Positions 10,766 through 22,094 of a stretch of 64,000 nucleotides of DNA are shown piece by piece. Position 1 is the stretch's first letter, and each line of letters opens with the position of its first letter. The notes under the pieces were generated by a model. The model searched no databases, had not been told where the DNA came from, and saw nothing but the letters and a program-made list of their open reading frames with translations. Made by a program: the position numbers and the translations under genes. Origin of the DNA: Desmodus rotundus (lineage: Eukaryota; Chordata; Mammalia; Chiroptera; Phyllostomidae); NCBI RefSeq assembly GCF_022682495.2, contig NC_071391.1, forward strand, positions 82,115,161 through 82,179,160, in the 5' to 3' direction.

Positions 10766-12100
10766 CTACCATGCAGATGTATAGGTGAACGTTGCTTTCA
10801 CATGTCTGAGGATGGTAGATGTCAGTGCAGAAAGATTAAATTCGTGTATGCTTCCAAAGGGATATGCAGATGTTGAATTCATGCAGATTAAATTAGACTG
10901 TCCTTGGATATAAAATTTGGGATCTTTTAAATTTTTATTAGCTGCATGTAAAATAGTTACCTTTGAAGAGGTCAGATCTAATTGCATTATTTGTAAATCT
11001 TTTGGTTTAACTTTTAGGGAAACTAGTAACTACATGAAAGAGCCAGCATGATTCATGATTCAAAGTCTTCTTGATGCTCTCCCCCACACCTTTGTTTGAT
11101 TTGGGTCAGACGTTAAAAGAAAAGTCTAGAGTGAGATCTGTGTGCTAGTCCTAGTTCTAACGTCTAATATAAACCTCTGGAGCTAGCTAGCCACATGTTT
11201 GTGAACCTCAGTGTCTTCTAAAAATGAGGGGATTGTTTGGGTTTATTAAGTAATGTGCTTGATACTATAACTAGTGCTTTGGATTTAAAATTAATGAATG
11301 ACTTGTCCACTGCAATAGAAAAAATCATAGTCAATTTTCTAGGTCTAAAAAGTTGACGTCTGTAAATCTCAGGAAACAAATTTTGTGAATATTTGATGAA
11401 TGAGATGGATTTGTCAGGGATGACTAAATATATTTTTAAGCTTCATATATCTGGAAATGTAAGCATAACAAGCCTTAATTGTTTAGACACATTTTAAAAA
11501 GCAGTCCGGTTATTCCGTTAACTTCTATTTTAATTTCAGCTATCTCCTACTGATTATTGGCAGCCTGCCTCTGTTGGGGTTCAAAGCTGACATTCTGTGC
11601 TGTGAGCAGTGAGCTTCTCCCATGACTGGCAGCTGGAACTGCAGCTAGGCTACAAGTGAAGGGGGAGAGAGAAGCATCAGCTGTTCTGATCTTGGCCCTA
11701 ACCATACCCAGCCGAATTCTATCATGTGAAACTTTTGGAAGTCTGTGTTTTCTGTTTCTCTCAGGATGAATTTCCATTAAGTGATTCATACTATTAAGGA
11801 ATTTCAATAAGATTGAATTAATTAAGAGGGAGCTACTTCTTTGTGGAAAAGGAGAACCAGAGATAGATTTTATCTGCTAATTAAGGTGGTAAGAGGGATG
11901 GATTTCCTACTTAGGATAAAATCAGAAAACCATAGTCCACATTAGGGAATAATCTTTTCTTCCCCTTTTGGAGAATATTCTTTCTGCTTTCAGAAAGAGA
12001 TCTCAGAGTAAGACTTTGTGTTTCTGAAAATGCCTGCATTTTATCCTCACACATGAATAGATGATTGTGCTATTGCTCCATTGTCTACTTTCATAAATTA
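10766..12100. other. Unassigned intronic sequence
   Basis: No gene recognised. 11540-11760 is less AT-rich and contains phrases such as 'attggcagcctgcctctgttgg' and 'gactggcagctggaactgc' that match no repeat I know. It could be single-copy or a conserved element. The rest is ordinary AT-rich sequence. Confidence 0.35.
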
Positions 12101-12104
12101 TTTA

Positions 12105-12235
12105 TTTCTATGAAAGCAATACATTGTGTATTGAGGGTCTGTTGTATACCAGACATGATCCTAGGTGCTCAAAACACATCAATGAACACAGAGTCCTTGC
12201 CCTCTTGGAGTTTATATTTTAGTGAGAACGTTTCA
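12105..12235 (+). repeat. Ancient dispersed repeat fragment
   Basis: 'gtattgagggtctgttgtataccagacatgatcctaggtgc' and 'agtccttgccctcttggagtttat' match the 5' portion of the unnamed ancient repeat also seen at 5520 and 17540. Confidence 0.45.
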
Positions 12236-12609
12236 TGTTAGAAGGATTAAAAGAAAATGTATTATGCCAGTGTTTCAGAGAAGGTGGATGTGAAAGCCTG
12301 GAAGAGAATGAAGATTGGTTCCTTTATAAAAGGTGGTCAAGGAGAGCCTACATTTGTGTAGAAACCCAAAGAAAGAATGCATCAGAGTACATTTTTTTAA
12401 GGCCTTACATGCATTGAGGTCTTGCATGTTTACTCTAATACTTAATAGTTGGTCTTAGAATAGAATTTTAAGTTGGAAATAATTTCTCTTCAGAATAATG
12501 AAACATTGTTTTATTGTCTTGTATTTACAGGATTACTTTTGAAAAGCTTAAACTGATCCAATTCCTGATCCTTTGCTGTGAATTATTGTTTCTGACTGTG
12601 AACTTGTAA

Positions 12610-13160
12610 GATTTTTTCCTTTGTCCCCAGTGTTCTGAAATTTCACAATGATGTGCCTTGGTGTAGGTCTGCTTTGCTTCATGGTGCTGGGCTATTGGTG
12701 GGCCCGCTTAATCTGGAAACTCATATCCTTTTGTTCTAGGAAATTGTCTAGAATTACTTAGTTGATGGTTTCCTTCCCTAATTTTCATCATCTTCTCTTT
12801 CACAAATGCCTGTTATTCAGATATTGACCTTCCTGGACTATCCCTTTAATTTTTTGGTTTTTTTTTTAGTTCTCCTCTTTTCCATGTCTTTTTCTTTTTG
12901 TGCTACTTTTTGGGAGACTTCATGGTTTTTCTACAGCTTTTATTTTGCAATCATATTTTTAATATCTATGAATTAGTTTTGTTCCCTTATTGTTCATTTT
13001 AAAATAACTCATTTTTATGTGATGATTTTACAGTGTCTTAGCTCTCTGAGGACAACAGTAATTTTGTTATGTTTTTTTTCTCTTGATGTAGTGTCTTTTT
13101 TCCTCTGAGTTGATTGTTTTCTGTTAGCGTGTATGTTTTAATCTGTGTGTTTATGTTAGC
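12610..13160 (-). repeat. Ancient LINE-like antisense sequence
   Basis: 'cacaatgatgtgccttgg', 'tctggaaactcatatccttttg', and 'ttattcagatattgaccttc' have the order of a reversed L1/HAL1-type ORF1 with its T-rich coiled-coil coding part. The family is uncertain and no frame is open. Confidence 0.4.
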
Positions 13161-13739
13161 AGGTTTTTTTAGATGATTACCGGGCATGTTTGGTTGTCAG
13201 TTCCTCGTTAAGAATAAGAGACCAAGAGCCAGTAGATGGGATTTGTCAGCTGTGAGTTTTACTGTAGGGGTGATCCGATTGTGTTCTTTTATTGGAGATT
13301 CCTGATGTTTGTACCTTTATTCTTGAGTTAATAGAGTTCCAGGAGAAGATTCTTCTAGTCTTCCACCCAGAAGGTAAAAGCCTGGTTTTGCCATAGTTTT
13401 GGCCTCTTGGGTAAGGAAAGCTGAGGTATGTCAGTATCCAATATGGGTGTTTACTTAATCCCCCTGTTTTCCATGTGCTATCCCTGTCCTCAACTATGCC
13501 CAGAGTCCTTAAATCTAGAAACTCTCTGTTTTAGTCTCTCAGGAGACTAATAAGCCTCTGATTTCTTCTGGAGTAGAAGTTAGGGCACTCACCCAATTAC
13601 ATAGGAGGAGAGATGAGATCTGGGGATTCAATTATTTCAACTGACTACCCTTGTTTTAGCTTTACTCGCACCAACTCTTAGAGTTCCTTGTGCCAACAGT
13701 TCCTGTCTTTGTGGGGTTTTCCTGTTAGTTATATTGATT

Positions 13740-14858
13740 AAAGGCATTTTCCTTTACAGAGGCTTCAGTTTTCTCAAGTCAGTTGAGGTTCGTATTTCCG
13801 TAGTTAGATTTTTTGATCACAAGTTCTCTTGGATTCCTTTTCCCATTTACTGTTCTCTCTTTCTTTTTCTTAGATGTGCTATATCCCCTTCTTGGGGGGA
13901 TGATATTAAATGTATGTATTTATCTCTAGATGTTCCTTTTTTCTTATCACTTTGTTTTTCTTTAAATATTTGAACATAGTTATAATAACTCTTTTCATGT
14001 CATTGTCTCATAATTCTATCTGTCATTTCTGGGTCTGTTTCTGTTGTCTTTTCTCCTGGATTTTAGGTTACATTTTCCCGCTTCTTGGTATGTCTAATAC
14101 TTCTTTTAAAAAAAAATTATTACTGGATGCTATCATTGTGATGTTTACATTTTCAAGTTTCTGGATTTTGTTGTCTTCTTTTAAAGAGTGTTGAGCTCTA
14201 TCAGGCAATTATTTATAGTTCTGTTTGATCCTTTCAAATTTTGATAGGGTAGGTGTTAGTGTATAACCTTTACACTATAGATAATTTAGCCCTAAGGTGT
14301 GGTCCTTTTAAGGTTTTTACTGAATGCCTTGAATGATCAATGAGAACTCTCCACTTTGGCTGGTGGAAATTTGAATGATTCTCAGCCCCATGTGAACTCT
14401 GGAGACCATTCAGCTCAAAGCACCTTAGTCATTCTTTTCCCAGCCTTACAGAATTTCATCCTGTGCACACATGCCTTAGTGTTCAGTAAAGACTTAATGG
14501 CAGCCCCATGAAAAATTGTGAACTTCTTTTTTCTGTTTAGCTCCCTCCTCTCCAGAACTTTGTTCCACATCTTTAGAAAACTCAGGTTTCTTGAACTCTC
14601 CATTTCTGTCTCCTCCACTCAACAAGACGTTAGCTGTGTTCTGCTTGAGATCTCTGGAATGTGCCTCTGGACAAAAGCCAGGAGATTGGAGGGCTCCTTC
14701 ATTCGTTTCCCCTCTCTTAGGGATCATAGTCTATGTTGCCTATTGTCCAGTGTCTGAACACAGTTGTTTTATATATTTTTTCCAGTTTTCTAGTTGTTTT
14801 AAATAAAGGGTACATCTGGTTCCACTTACTACATTATGATTAGAAGTGGAAGTTAACA
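13740..14858 (-). mobile_element. Ancient HAL1 5' half, antisense
   Basis: Reverse HAL1 text: 'tctgtcatttctgggtctg', 'ctcctggattttaggttac', 'ctggattttgttgtcttc', then a 5' UTR-like part ending 'atattttttccagttttctag' and 'tactacattatgattag aagtgg' near 14840. The last phrase is the decayed reverse of the L1-type 5' start. Open frames at 14415-14806 are chance reads in the 5' UTR. Confidence 0.55.
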
Positions 14859-14859
14859 T

Positions 14860-15560
14860 AGTTATTTTACAATCATATTGTGATTATATTTTAACCCTTT
14901 CTTAGGATATGTTCACTCATTTGTTGATCTTTCTGCTTTAAATGGTATTTCCATTCCTTGAGCGTTTGCTCATTCTTTAATTGTGTATGCATCTTTATAA
15001 TTGAAATTCATTGCTAGATTCTCTCCTCCCTCTCTTTATGCAGCCTGCTTGGGTGAGGGCTAAGACCTGCCATTGGAATTTTCACTCAATTTTCCATGAC
15101 AGTAAAAGAGCAAGTAGAAAATATTTCTGAGCTAAATATTTTGGTGGCTGATCTACTGGTGATTATTAACTTTTCTTTCTTTCTAGGGGTCACTAGCCAC
15201 CCAGAACACTGCCCTGTCTTTCTAAGATCTTATGTTCATTACTCCCTCCTGGGGTCGTACACCCTCTCTCACTGACAGAGGTGTTATGCAGGGGATGATT
15301 TTATTTAGCTGCAATTAATGTGGTATTCCAACTAAAAATGCAGTTGATTGCCACTTGGCCCTCTTCTGTTCCCATATTCCGCCTTTGGGCATGGACCATC
15401 TGATAGTCCTGTCGCCATTTTTTGTGTCTGTATTACCTCTGAAGATCCATGTTGAATCTTAGCCTGTGGTTTTCCTCTTTAGCTTGATTTTATGTGTTGT
15501 AGATCATTTGTGCTCTTTATTTTATATTTCTATTGCCTTAACCCTAATCTAGTCCCTCAT
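14860..15560. other. Unassigned intronic sequence
   Basis: No gene or repeat family recognised. 15184-15222 has a pyrimidine tract and 'tag' before 'gggtcactagccacccag', but the sequence after it does not encode a SIK2-like peptide, so I do not call an exon. Confidence 0.35.
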
Positions 15561-15659
15561 TAACTTCTAGATCACGATTAGCATTGCATATGCTCTGTTG
15601 CCTCTGGTATTTCCCTTATCTATCCTATGCACAGTTGTCAGTTTAGTCTATAGCTAATT

Positions 15660-16055
15660 CATTCACATTCTCATGGTTTTGACTGTTGTACCATTACTAG
15701 TTTATGTATCTTTCTTCTCTTCCTCTGTGATCTCTATGGCTGGATCCATATCTAACTCATTTTCTTTATCTACAGTATCCTATAGAGCACAGGTGGCAAA
15801 CACAAGGCCTGTGGGCCGAATCCGGCCCTCCACTTTGTTTTATCCAGCCTGGCTGGCACCTTGGTTCTATCCAGCGGCAGCGCCAAGCTCCTTGCCCCTA
15901 GATAAGGAGTAGTGACATTTACACAGTCCTAAAATTACGTTCAGCCCTTTGAAGGCAGCCACGAGGCTGATGTGGCCGCTGGTGAAAATGAGTTTCACAC
16001 CCTGCTGTAGAGCGTCTGGTACGTAGAAGGCACTCAGTAGTTGAATGAATTAGGT
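15660..16055 (+). repeat. L2-like 3' end split by a hAT MITE
   Basis: 15720-15788 and 16006-16055 form one relic ending 'gtctggtacgtagaaggcactcagtagttgaatgaatt', the usual L2-like 3' end. The hAT copy at 15789-16005 interrupts it. Confidence 0.5.
15789..16005. mobile_element. hAT MITE, copy 1
   Basis: About 217 bp, starting 'caggtggcaaacacaaggcc' and ending 'gtttcacaccctg', so its ends are imperfect inverted repeats of the hAT CAG...CTG type. The flanks 'tatagagc' (15781-15788) and 'tgtagagc' (16006-16013) form an 8-bp TSD with one mismatch, the hAT target size. It has no coding capacity. A second copy is at 25831-26043. Confidence 0.8.
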
Positions 16056-16268
16056 AGGACTTGGTTCACTTTTAAGGTATATTATGTTTTTAAATATAGA
16101 GTGGTTAGGCAATCATTACAAATGTATGAACAGATTTTATTTTTCAGTAAGAATGTGATAATGGACTAATAATTTTCGAATATTGATTTTATTGATTCAC
16201 AAAAAGTAAGCAGTACCTTAGAAGAATGACAAAAAAAAAAACCATCAGCATTATGGTTAGGCATTATA

Positions 16269-16391
16269 CAGGGATTGGAAAAAGTAGGTTTACAGTTGTG
16301 AGTATGTGAAAAACAGAGTTTATTCTTTCATTATTAATTATTGTATTACTTACCATACGAACAACTGGAAACCTACATTTGCCCACCCCTG
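16269..16391. mobile_element. Fold-back MITE, copy 2
   Basis: Begins 'cagggattggaaaaagtagg' and ends 'cctacatttgcccacccctg'. About 35 bp of each end are inverted copies of each other around an AT-rich centre. It is alignable over its whole length with 9431-9560. Confidence 0.75.
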
Positions 16392-16399
16392 TATTTAGT

Positions 16400-16860
16400 G
16401 TCTGCCACACTGTCAAATATAGAAAATCTTATTTTCCCAACAGGAACTGCGAAAAAGGGAAAATTGTTTTCTAACATATTAGATGTGGCATATATCTCAT
16501 TTTCAGTATTATTTTTTACAGATTTCAAAAAATTCACATTTGCTTAGAGTGGGAAAAGCTCTGCTACACATTTACCTATTAGTTTATTTCCAAACATACT
16601 TTAAATGTACAGTGTCTCATGCTGCAAACAATGAAGGACTCTGAAGAAGAGGAAAGTTACAAGACTCAGAAACTATCACAAGAAGGCTTTGCTTCCACAT
16701 GGTCTGAGAAATTTGATTTACAAATCTAGTACTGCTTTCTTGATTAACACCCTTAAAAGCTTTCTGAACCTCTATTACTTATTTTAACTGGAATACAATT
16801 AGCATGGTTGCAAAAAGTTAGAAATAAAAAAATCATTTTTATTCTTCCTATCTCTTCTTC
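16400..16860. other. Unassigned intronic sequence
   Basis: AT-rich, no recognised gene or repeat. Confidence 0.35.
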
Positions 16861-17250
16861 ATTTACATGTTTTTCCCTGTTTTTGGTATTGACGTATAAT
16901 TTATGTACACTAAAGTACACAAGTATCAAGTTTATAGCTTGATGAATTTTCTACATATGTACCCTCTTAAATAACCATCTCCTAGGACAGGACACAGAAC
17001 ATTTCCATCACCCTGGAAAGCTCCCTCGTGCTTCCACCCAATCAGTATCGCCACAGGAGTAACCACGAGTCTTATCTCTGTCACCACACACTAGTTCTGC
17101 CTGTTTCTAAATTTCAGATAAATGGAGTACTCTTCCTTTGTGTCTACTTCTTTTACTTGACCTTTTTATCTGTGAGATTCATCCTTGTTATTATATATGT
17201 ATATGTCAGTAGTTCATTCTTTTTTATTACTATTATATATTTTTACCTTT
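16860..17250 (-). mobile_element. Old L1 3' region, antisense
   Basis: 'attgacgtataatttatgtac', 'gcttgatgaattttctacatatg', 'gacacagaacatttccatcacc', 'atttcagataaatggagtac' and 'gagattcatccttgtt' are the reverse of an old mammalian L1 3' region. It is parallel to the copies at 2690 and 18477. Confidence 0.65.
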
Positions 17251-17539
17251 TTTAAAAAAAGTGAAATTTATTGAAGAAATTTTGGAAAACCTGTAAAAGG
17301 GGAAAGTGGGGATAAGAGAAAATAAGACCCTTTAGTGCCACTAAGACAAATATTTCTAAGTTGTGGTTTGGTTTCTTTCACTTTTATTCTTTGTATAGTT
17401 TTGCATATTTGGAATCATGATAGTTATTATATTTATATATCCATTTTTATTATATAACAAGTATTTGGGGAGTCACTGAGCAAGGCCAGTTGTCTTTCTG
17501 CTTAGCCCTGGCTGAAATTACTAATGGGCTGGAATTTTC

Positions 17540-17790
17540 ATTTATTCATTTAGTAATTCAATAAATATTTGGTCAGCCTCTGATGTGTGTCAAGCACTGT
17601 TCCAGAAAAGCACTGTTCCAGTCATTGTTCTAGATTCTAGGCCTAAAATAGTGGGCAAGGTAGGCAAAGTCCTTGCTCGTATGGAGGTTACAATGTACAC
17701 TGGGGAAAAATGGACATTAAATAAGTGAAAGTGAACAAATTTTCAGGTAGCAATAAGTGCTATGAAGATACATGGATATGGAGCTATAGG
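17540..17790 (+). repeat. Ancient dispersed repeat fragment
   Basis: 'aattcaataaatatttgg', 'gtgtgtcaagcactgttcc' (locally duplicated), 'gtccttgctcgtatggagg', and 'caataagtgctatgaagata' follow the order of the unnamed ancient repeat seen at 5520. Confidence 0.5.
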
Positions 17791-17794
17791 AACT

Positions 17795-18415
17795 CTCATA
17801 TACTATTGGTAGTGTGTAAATTATTAAGTAAAGTCAAAAATATATATCCTGTGACTTAGAAATTGTACTCTATTTCATGTACTTACAAAAACTAAGATGC
17901 ACCTAAAAGAATGTTCATAACAGTATTGTTTTTAATAGTCCCAAACTGGAAACACCAAAATGTCCACCAACCATAAAATAGATAAATACATTGTAATATA
18001 TTCACATAATGGAATACTATACAGCAACAGAAAACAAAGGTACATACTACGCTAGAAATGATTCTTAAAAATATGTGTTGAGAGAAGAAAACAGACACAG
18101 AAATATTCTATTTATGTAAAATCCAAAAATATGCAAAAACTAAGCTATACATACTTAAACAATAAAATTATTTTTAAAAGACAAAGAGATACCATAAAAG
18201 TCAATGTAGAGTTACCTCTGCATAGAGGAAGTAAGCTGTGATTAGGAGGGGGAATGTGAGGAAGGTGCTTCTGGGGAGCTAGAAATGTTCTGTTCCTTGA
18301 CCTTAGTAGGGGTTCTGTGTGTGTGTATAATACTTCACTAAACTGCAAGTTTATGTTTTAGGCATTTCCCCATTTATGTTTTATATTTCAAACAAAACAG
18401 TGGGATGATAGCATA
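17795..18415 (+). mobile_element. Old L1 ORF2 end and 3' UTR, sense
   Basis: Contains the old L1 ORF2 C-terminal region: 'tgttcataacagtattg', 'aaactggaaacaccaaaatgtcc' and 'cataatggaatactatacagc'. It is followed by a 3' UTR with 'ggaatgtgaggaaggtgctt'. Many stops; it is a 5'-truncated fossil. Confidence 0.7.
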
Positions 18416-18729
18416 TGAATAGTGGGTGGGTAGGTGTATTGGTGTGCATGTTACCTGACAGCTTTATGAAGGAAAAGTTGACAGTCAGTAAACTATACAA
18501 GTAGACTCTCCAACTGAAAAATTTAGTCATATGTATTAACCCATGAAACCATCACCACAATTAAGATAATGAATGGGTCCACCACCCCCATAAGTTTTCT
18601 TACATCCCTTTGCAGTCTTCCCCTCCCACCCGTTCCTCATCCCTAGGCAACCACTGATCTGCTTTCTGTCACTATAGATTAGCTTCTAGAATTCTATAAT
18701 TTTGTATAGATTAAATTATATAGTGGATA

Positions 18730-19384
18730 TGAGGTCTGTCCAGAAGATATCCAGTCATGCAGTATGAAAAATAGAGACATTTAGTGAAGAAAATACAAGA
18801 AACATTGTACAGAGGACAATGAAGCCTCAGTCCCCTTCAGAGGTTCCATGGGACCGCATACAGTTCTCCCAGTCGCCATCAGCTGCCCCATCATATTTTC
18901 CTAAATCTCATCGATGGTCTGGAATCTCTTCCCTTTTGAAGGTGATTTTAGTTTTGAGAAAAGCCAGAATTCTGAGGGCTGAGTCACCTGGGTAATTTGA
19001 TGTTTTGCCAAAAAAAAACCCTGCATGAGATGTGATGAAGCAGGAGTGGGCGTGCTGTAGTGATAAAGCTGCTAATCACCAGTTGCCCATAGCTGCCTCC
19101 TTCTTAATCATATGAATAGTTTCTGTGGAGAAATATTCAAGCTTAGTGCAAATTTGATGCAGATTCGTTGCTCCCCTTGCTCAGTCATTTTGACTGTGAC
19201 AGCCACACAGTACACATGCTCACTCAATGGCATCTACTGCCCCCACTGACTAGTGCAGTGAAGTTGTCATTGTTCACACATGCACGTTCCAGTCCACTCT
19301 CTTTGGCTGCCAGGTTACACTGATATAGCGCAAACTGCTCTCATTATATTAACAATGGCCGGACTTTTTCTTGACAGACTCGCA
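18730..19384 (-). mobile_element. Mariner element 1, internally degraded
   Basis: Starts 'tgaggtctgtccagaagat' after a TA dinucleotide (18728-18729). It ends 'gacagactcgca', whose reverse matches the start, so it has Tc1/mariner-like terminal inverted repeats. Translated on the - strand, it begins MTEQGEQRICIKF and continues with mariner helix-turn-helix-like text broken by many stops. It is about 655 bp, roughly half a full mariner. No autonomous transposase survives. Confidence 0.7.
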
Positions 19385-19464
19385 CTCTCATGTTTGTCTG
19401 CTTTCTTTCACTCAGCATAATTATTTTCAGATTCATCTGTATTGCATATATCGGTAGTTTGTTT

Positions 19465-21056
19465 TTTTTAAGTATTTTTTTATCTCTGTCCATTTTATGC
19501 CTACTAATTATGCTTCTTCTTCTCTGTACCTTTTCCCCCTATTCCTCCCTTCCCCCTCCCTACTGAAATCTGTCCATGTGATGCCCATTTCTCTGATTCT
19601 CTTCCTGTTCTACTTGTTTGCTTAGTTTTTGTGTTTGTCGTTTGTCTTTTCTTTTAGGCTCATTTGTTGATAGTTGTGAGTTTGTTGTCACTTTACTGTT
19701 CATAGTTTTGATCTTCTTTTTCTTAGATAAATCCCTTTAACATTTCATATAATAAGGGCTTGGTGATGATGAACTCCTTGAACTTGACCTTATCTGGGAA
19801 GCACTTTATCTGCCCTTCCATTCTAAATGATAGCTTTGCTGGATAGAGCAATCTTGGATGTAGGTCCTTGCCTTTCATGACTTTGAATACTTCTTTCCAG
19901 CCCCTTCTTGCCTGCAAAGTTTCTTTTGAGAAATCAGCTGATAGCCTTATGGGAACTCCTTTGTAGGTAACTGTCTCCTTTTCTCCTGCTGCTTTTAAGA
20001 TTCTCTCCTTATCTTTAATCTTGGGTAGCTTAATGATGTGCCTTGTTGTGTTCCTCTTTGGGTCCAACTTCTTTGGGACTCTCTGGGCTTCCTGGACTTC
20101 TTGGAAGTCTATTTCCTTCGCCAGATGGGGGAAGTTTTCCTTCATTATTTGTTCAAATAAGTTTTCAATTTCTTGGTCTTCCTCTTCTCCTTTTGGCACC
20201 CCTGTAATTCAGATATTGGAACATTTCAGGTTGTCCCAGAGGGTTTGTAAGTCTCTCTTCACTTTTTTGAATTCTTGTTTCTTCATTCTTGTCTGGTAGG
20301 ATGTTTATATTTTCCTTTTGTTCCAAATCGTTGCTTTGATTCCTGGTTTCCTTCCTATCACTGTTGGTTCCCTGAATATTTTGCTTTATTTCATTTTGGG
20401 TGTCTTTAATTTGTTTTTTCATTTTTTGACCAAGCTCAGTAAGATCTGTGAGCATTTTGGTTACCAGGACTTTAAATTCTCCATCAGATAGGTTGGCTAT
20501 CTCCTCATCACTTAGTTCTTTCTCTGAGGTTTTCCTCTGTTCTTTCATTTGGGCCAATTTCTTGGTCTTGGTGCACCTGATAAGTTGTAAGGGGGCAGGG
20601 CCTTACGTTTTAACTGGGGCAGGGCAACCCTCCTTGCTGTGCTGCCACACTGCCTGGGTGGGGGGAAGGGCCAGAGAGGGAACATTGCAGCTCACCTGCT
20701 CGTCTCTAAGGCATCTTCCAAGGACTCTGCTGTGAGACTGGGAGTTTCTCCCACCAGGGCAACCCCCCACCATAGTCCACAGTGAGCTCTGAATCTCAGT
20801 TTCTCCTTCAGCCAGCCCACCTCCCACTCTGCCGCCTCACCTCGGTTTTTCTGAGCTGCCTGGCCTGCACAGTCCTCACCTTACTCGTCTGGTTGTTCTG
20901 GTTGATTTTTTCTTTTAATTCCTTGGTTGTCAGAGTTCCATGCAGTTTGATTTTCTGGTGCTTCTGGTTGTTTATTGATTTTAGATTGGTTGTTTTTCTC
21001 CTTTTGGTTGTTCAAGGAAGCAAAGAGTTTCTACTTATGCCTCCATCTTGGCCGTA
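19465..21056 (-). mobile_element. HAL1 copy A (young half-L1), antisense
   Basis: About 1.6 kb. The - strand starts with an L1-type 5' end carrying the YY1-like core 'ggccaagatggaggc' (21040-21054), then about 480 bp of GC-richer 5' UTR, ORF1 (20557-19723) and a short A-rich 3' UTR. There is no ORF2. An 11-bp TSD with one mismatch ('gtagtttgttt' 19454-19464, 'gtagtttattt' 21057-21067) brackets it. It sits inside an older L1. Confidence 0.8.
19723..20557 (-). pseudogene. HAL1 copy A ORF1 (RNA-binding nucleocapsid-like), frameshifted
   Basis: On the - strand a 130-aa frame starts MAQMKEQRKTSEKEL and passes the coiled-coil part. It leaves the correct frame near 20210, where a stop and a frameshift break the RRM start. 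A second frame of 158 aa then covers the rest: GEEEDQEIENLFEQIMKEN, PRHI-like TTRHII, REK-like GEKETVTYKG, LQARRGW, YPAKLSF and the end EMLKGFI. These are the conserved blocks of L1 ORF1p, a trimeric RNA chaperone of the retrotransposition RNP. The copy cannot make a full protein. Confidence 0.8.
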
Positions 21057-21269
21057 GTAGTTTATTTGCTTTAAAGCTGGGTTGTACTCCCTTGTTTGAA
21101 TATACCACAATGTGTTCATCCGTTCACCTATTGATGGGTGTTTGGGTTGTTTCCAGTTTCTGGCTGTTACAAATAAAATTTCTGTAAATATTCATGTATA
21201 AATCTGTGTTTACTTTTCTCTTAAATTCCTAGGAATGGAATGATTAAATCATAATAGGTGTTTATCTTA

Positions 21270-22080
21270 TTTTAAAGCCAATAAATATATTCCTGTAAGA
21301 TTATTTTAAATCACTCTGTAATAGTTCATCAGTTAAAAATGGCATAATATATTTAACCAATTCTTTGTAGGTGGACATTTATATTTTTTTCTACTATTTA
21401 AGCAACATTATCATGAACATCCTTGAAACTAACTCTTTGAACATGTTCTTATTTATTTCTATAACATAAATGATTAGAAGTGAAATTGCTTGGCCAAACA
21501 TTGAGGCTTTTGTTACAGATTGCCTTCTGGACATGTGACAAATGAAGTTTTCATCAATCAGGTTTTTTCATTTGAATACTAGATTTATGTCAGATACGAT
21601 TAGTCAAAACTATGTGTTAGATACAGTCAAAATATTCCTTTTGTGTAATGAAACATTTTTATTTTACTTTCTTTAGGATTTGTAGGTGAAAATAATCTAG
21701 AGTCTTAATGATTTATTCTATTTGTATCATTTAGTAAATGAAATTTCTCTTTCTGAATCAAATGTAGCTGTAAAAGAATTACCCTTGGAATTAGGGAATC
21801 TGTAAAGTTAAGAGATAAATTGTTAATAGATAGAAAAGGTAAATTGCAGAGTAGTGTGTGTGATACGATTGCATTTAGGTTTTCAAGTATATTACTACTA
21901 TTTATTATATAGTATTTAAAGCATTTTATATGATTGGTTTATATTGATATGATATACTTAAATTACAAATACATTTATATACACATTTATATTTTATTAT
22001 GTATACATATTTTCATAGATATAAGATAATTTAGAAAATATGAATTGAGCTACATAGTGATAGGTTTGAGGGATGGGATG
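21270..22080. other. Old L1-like antisense piece, then unassigned sequence
   Basis: 21290-21545 resembles another old reversed L1 3' piece ('tatttaaccaattctttgtagg', 'agaagtgaaattgcttggcc'). 21560-22080 is AT-rich with no recognised element. Confidence 0.4.
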
Positions 22081-22094
22081 CTTAGGAGGCTTTC

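Larger units (their letters stand above)
18477..21260 (-). mobile_element. Old antisense L1 3' region, split by two insertions
   Basis: Three pieces belong to one L1: 18477-18729, 19385-19464 and 21057-21260. In order they read 'aaaccatcaccacaattaag', 'tttctttcactcagcataatt', and 'ttgatgggtgtttgggttg' plus 'aaattcctaggaatggaatg', the usual continuous order of a reversed L1 3' region. A mariner separates pieces 1 and 2, and a HAL1 separates 2 and 3. Confidence 0.75.
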
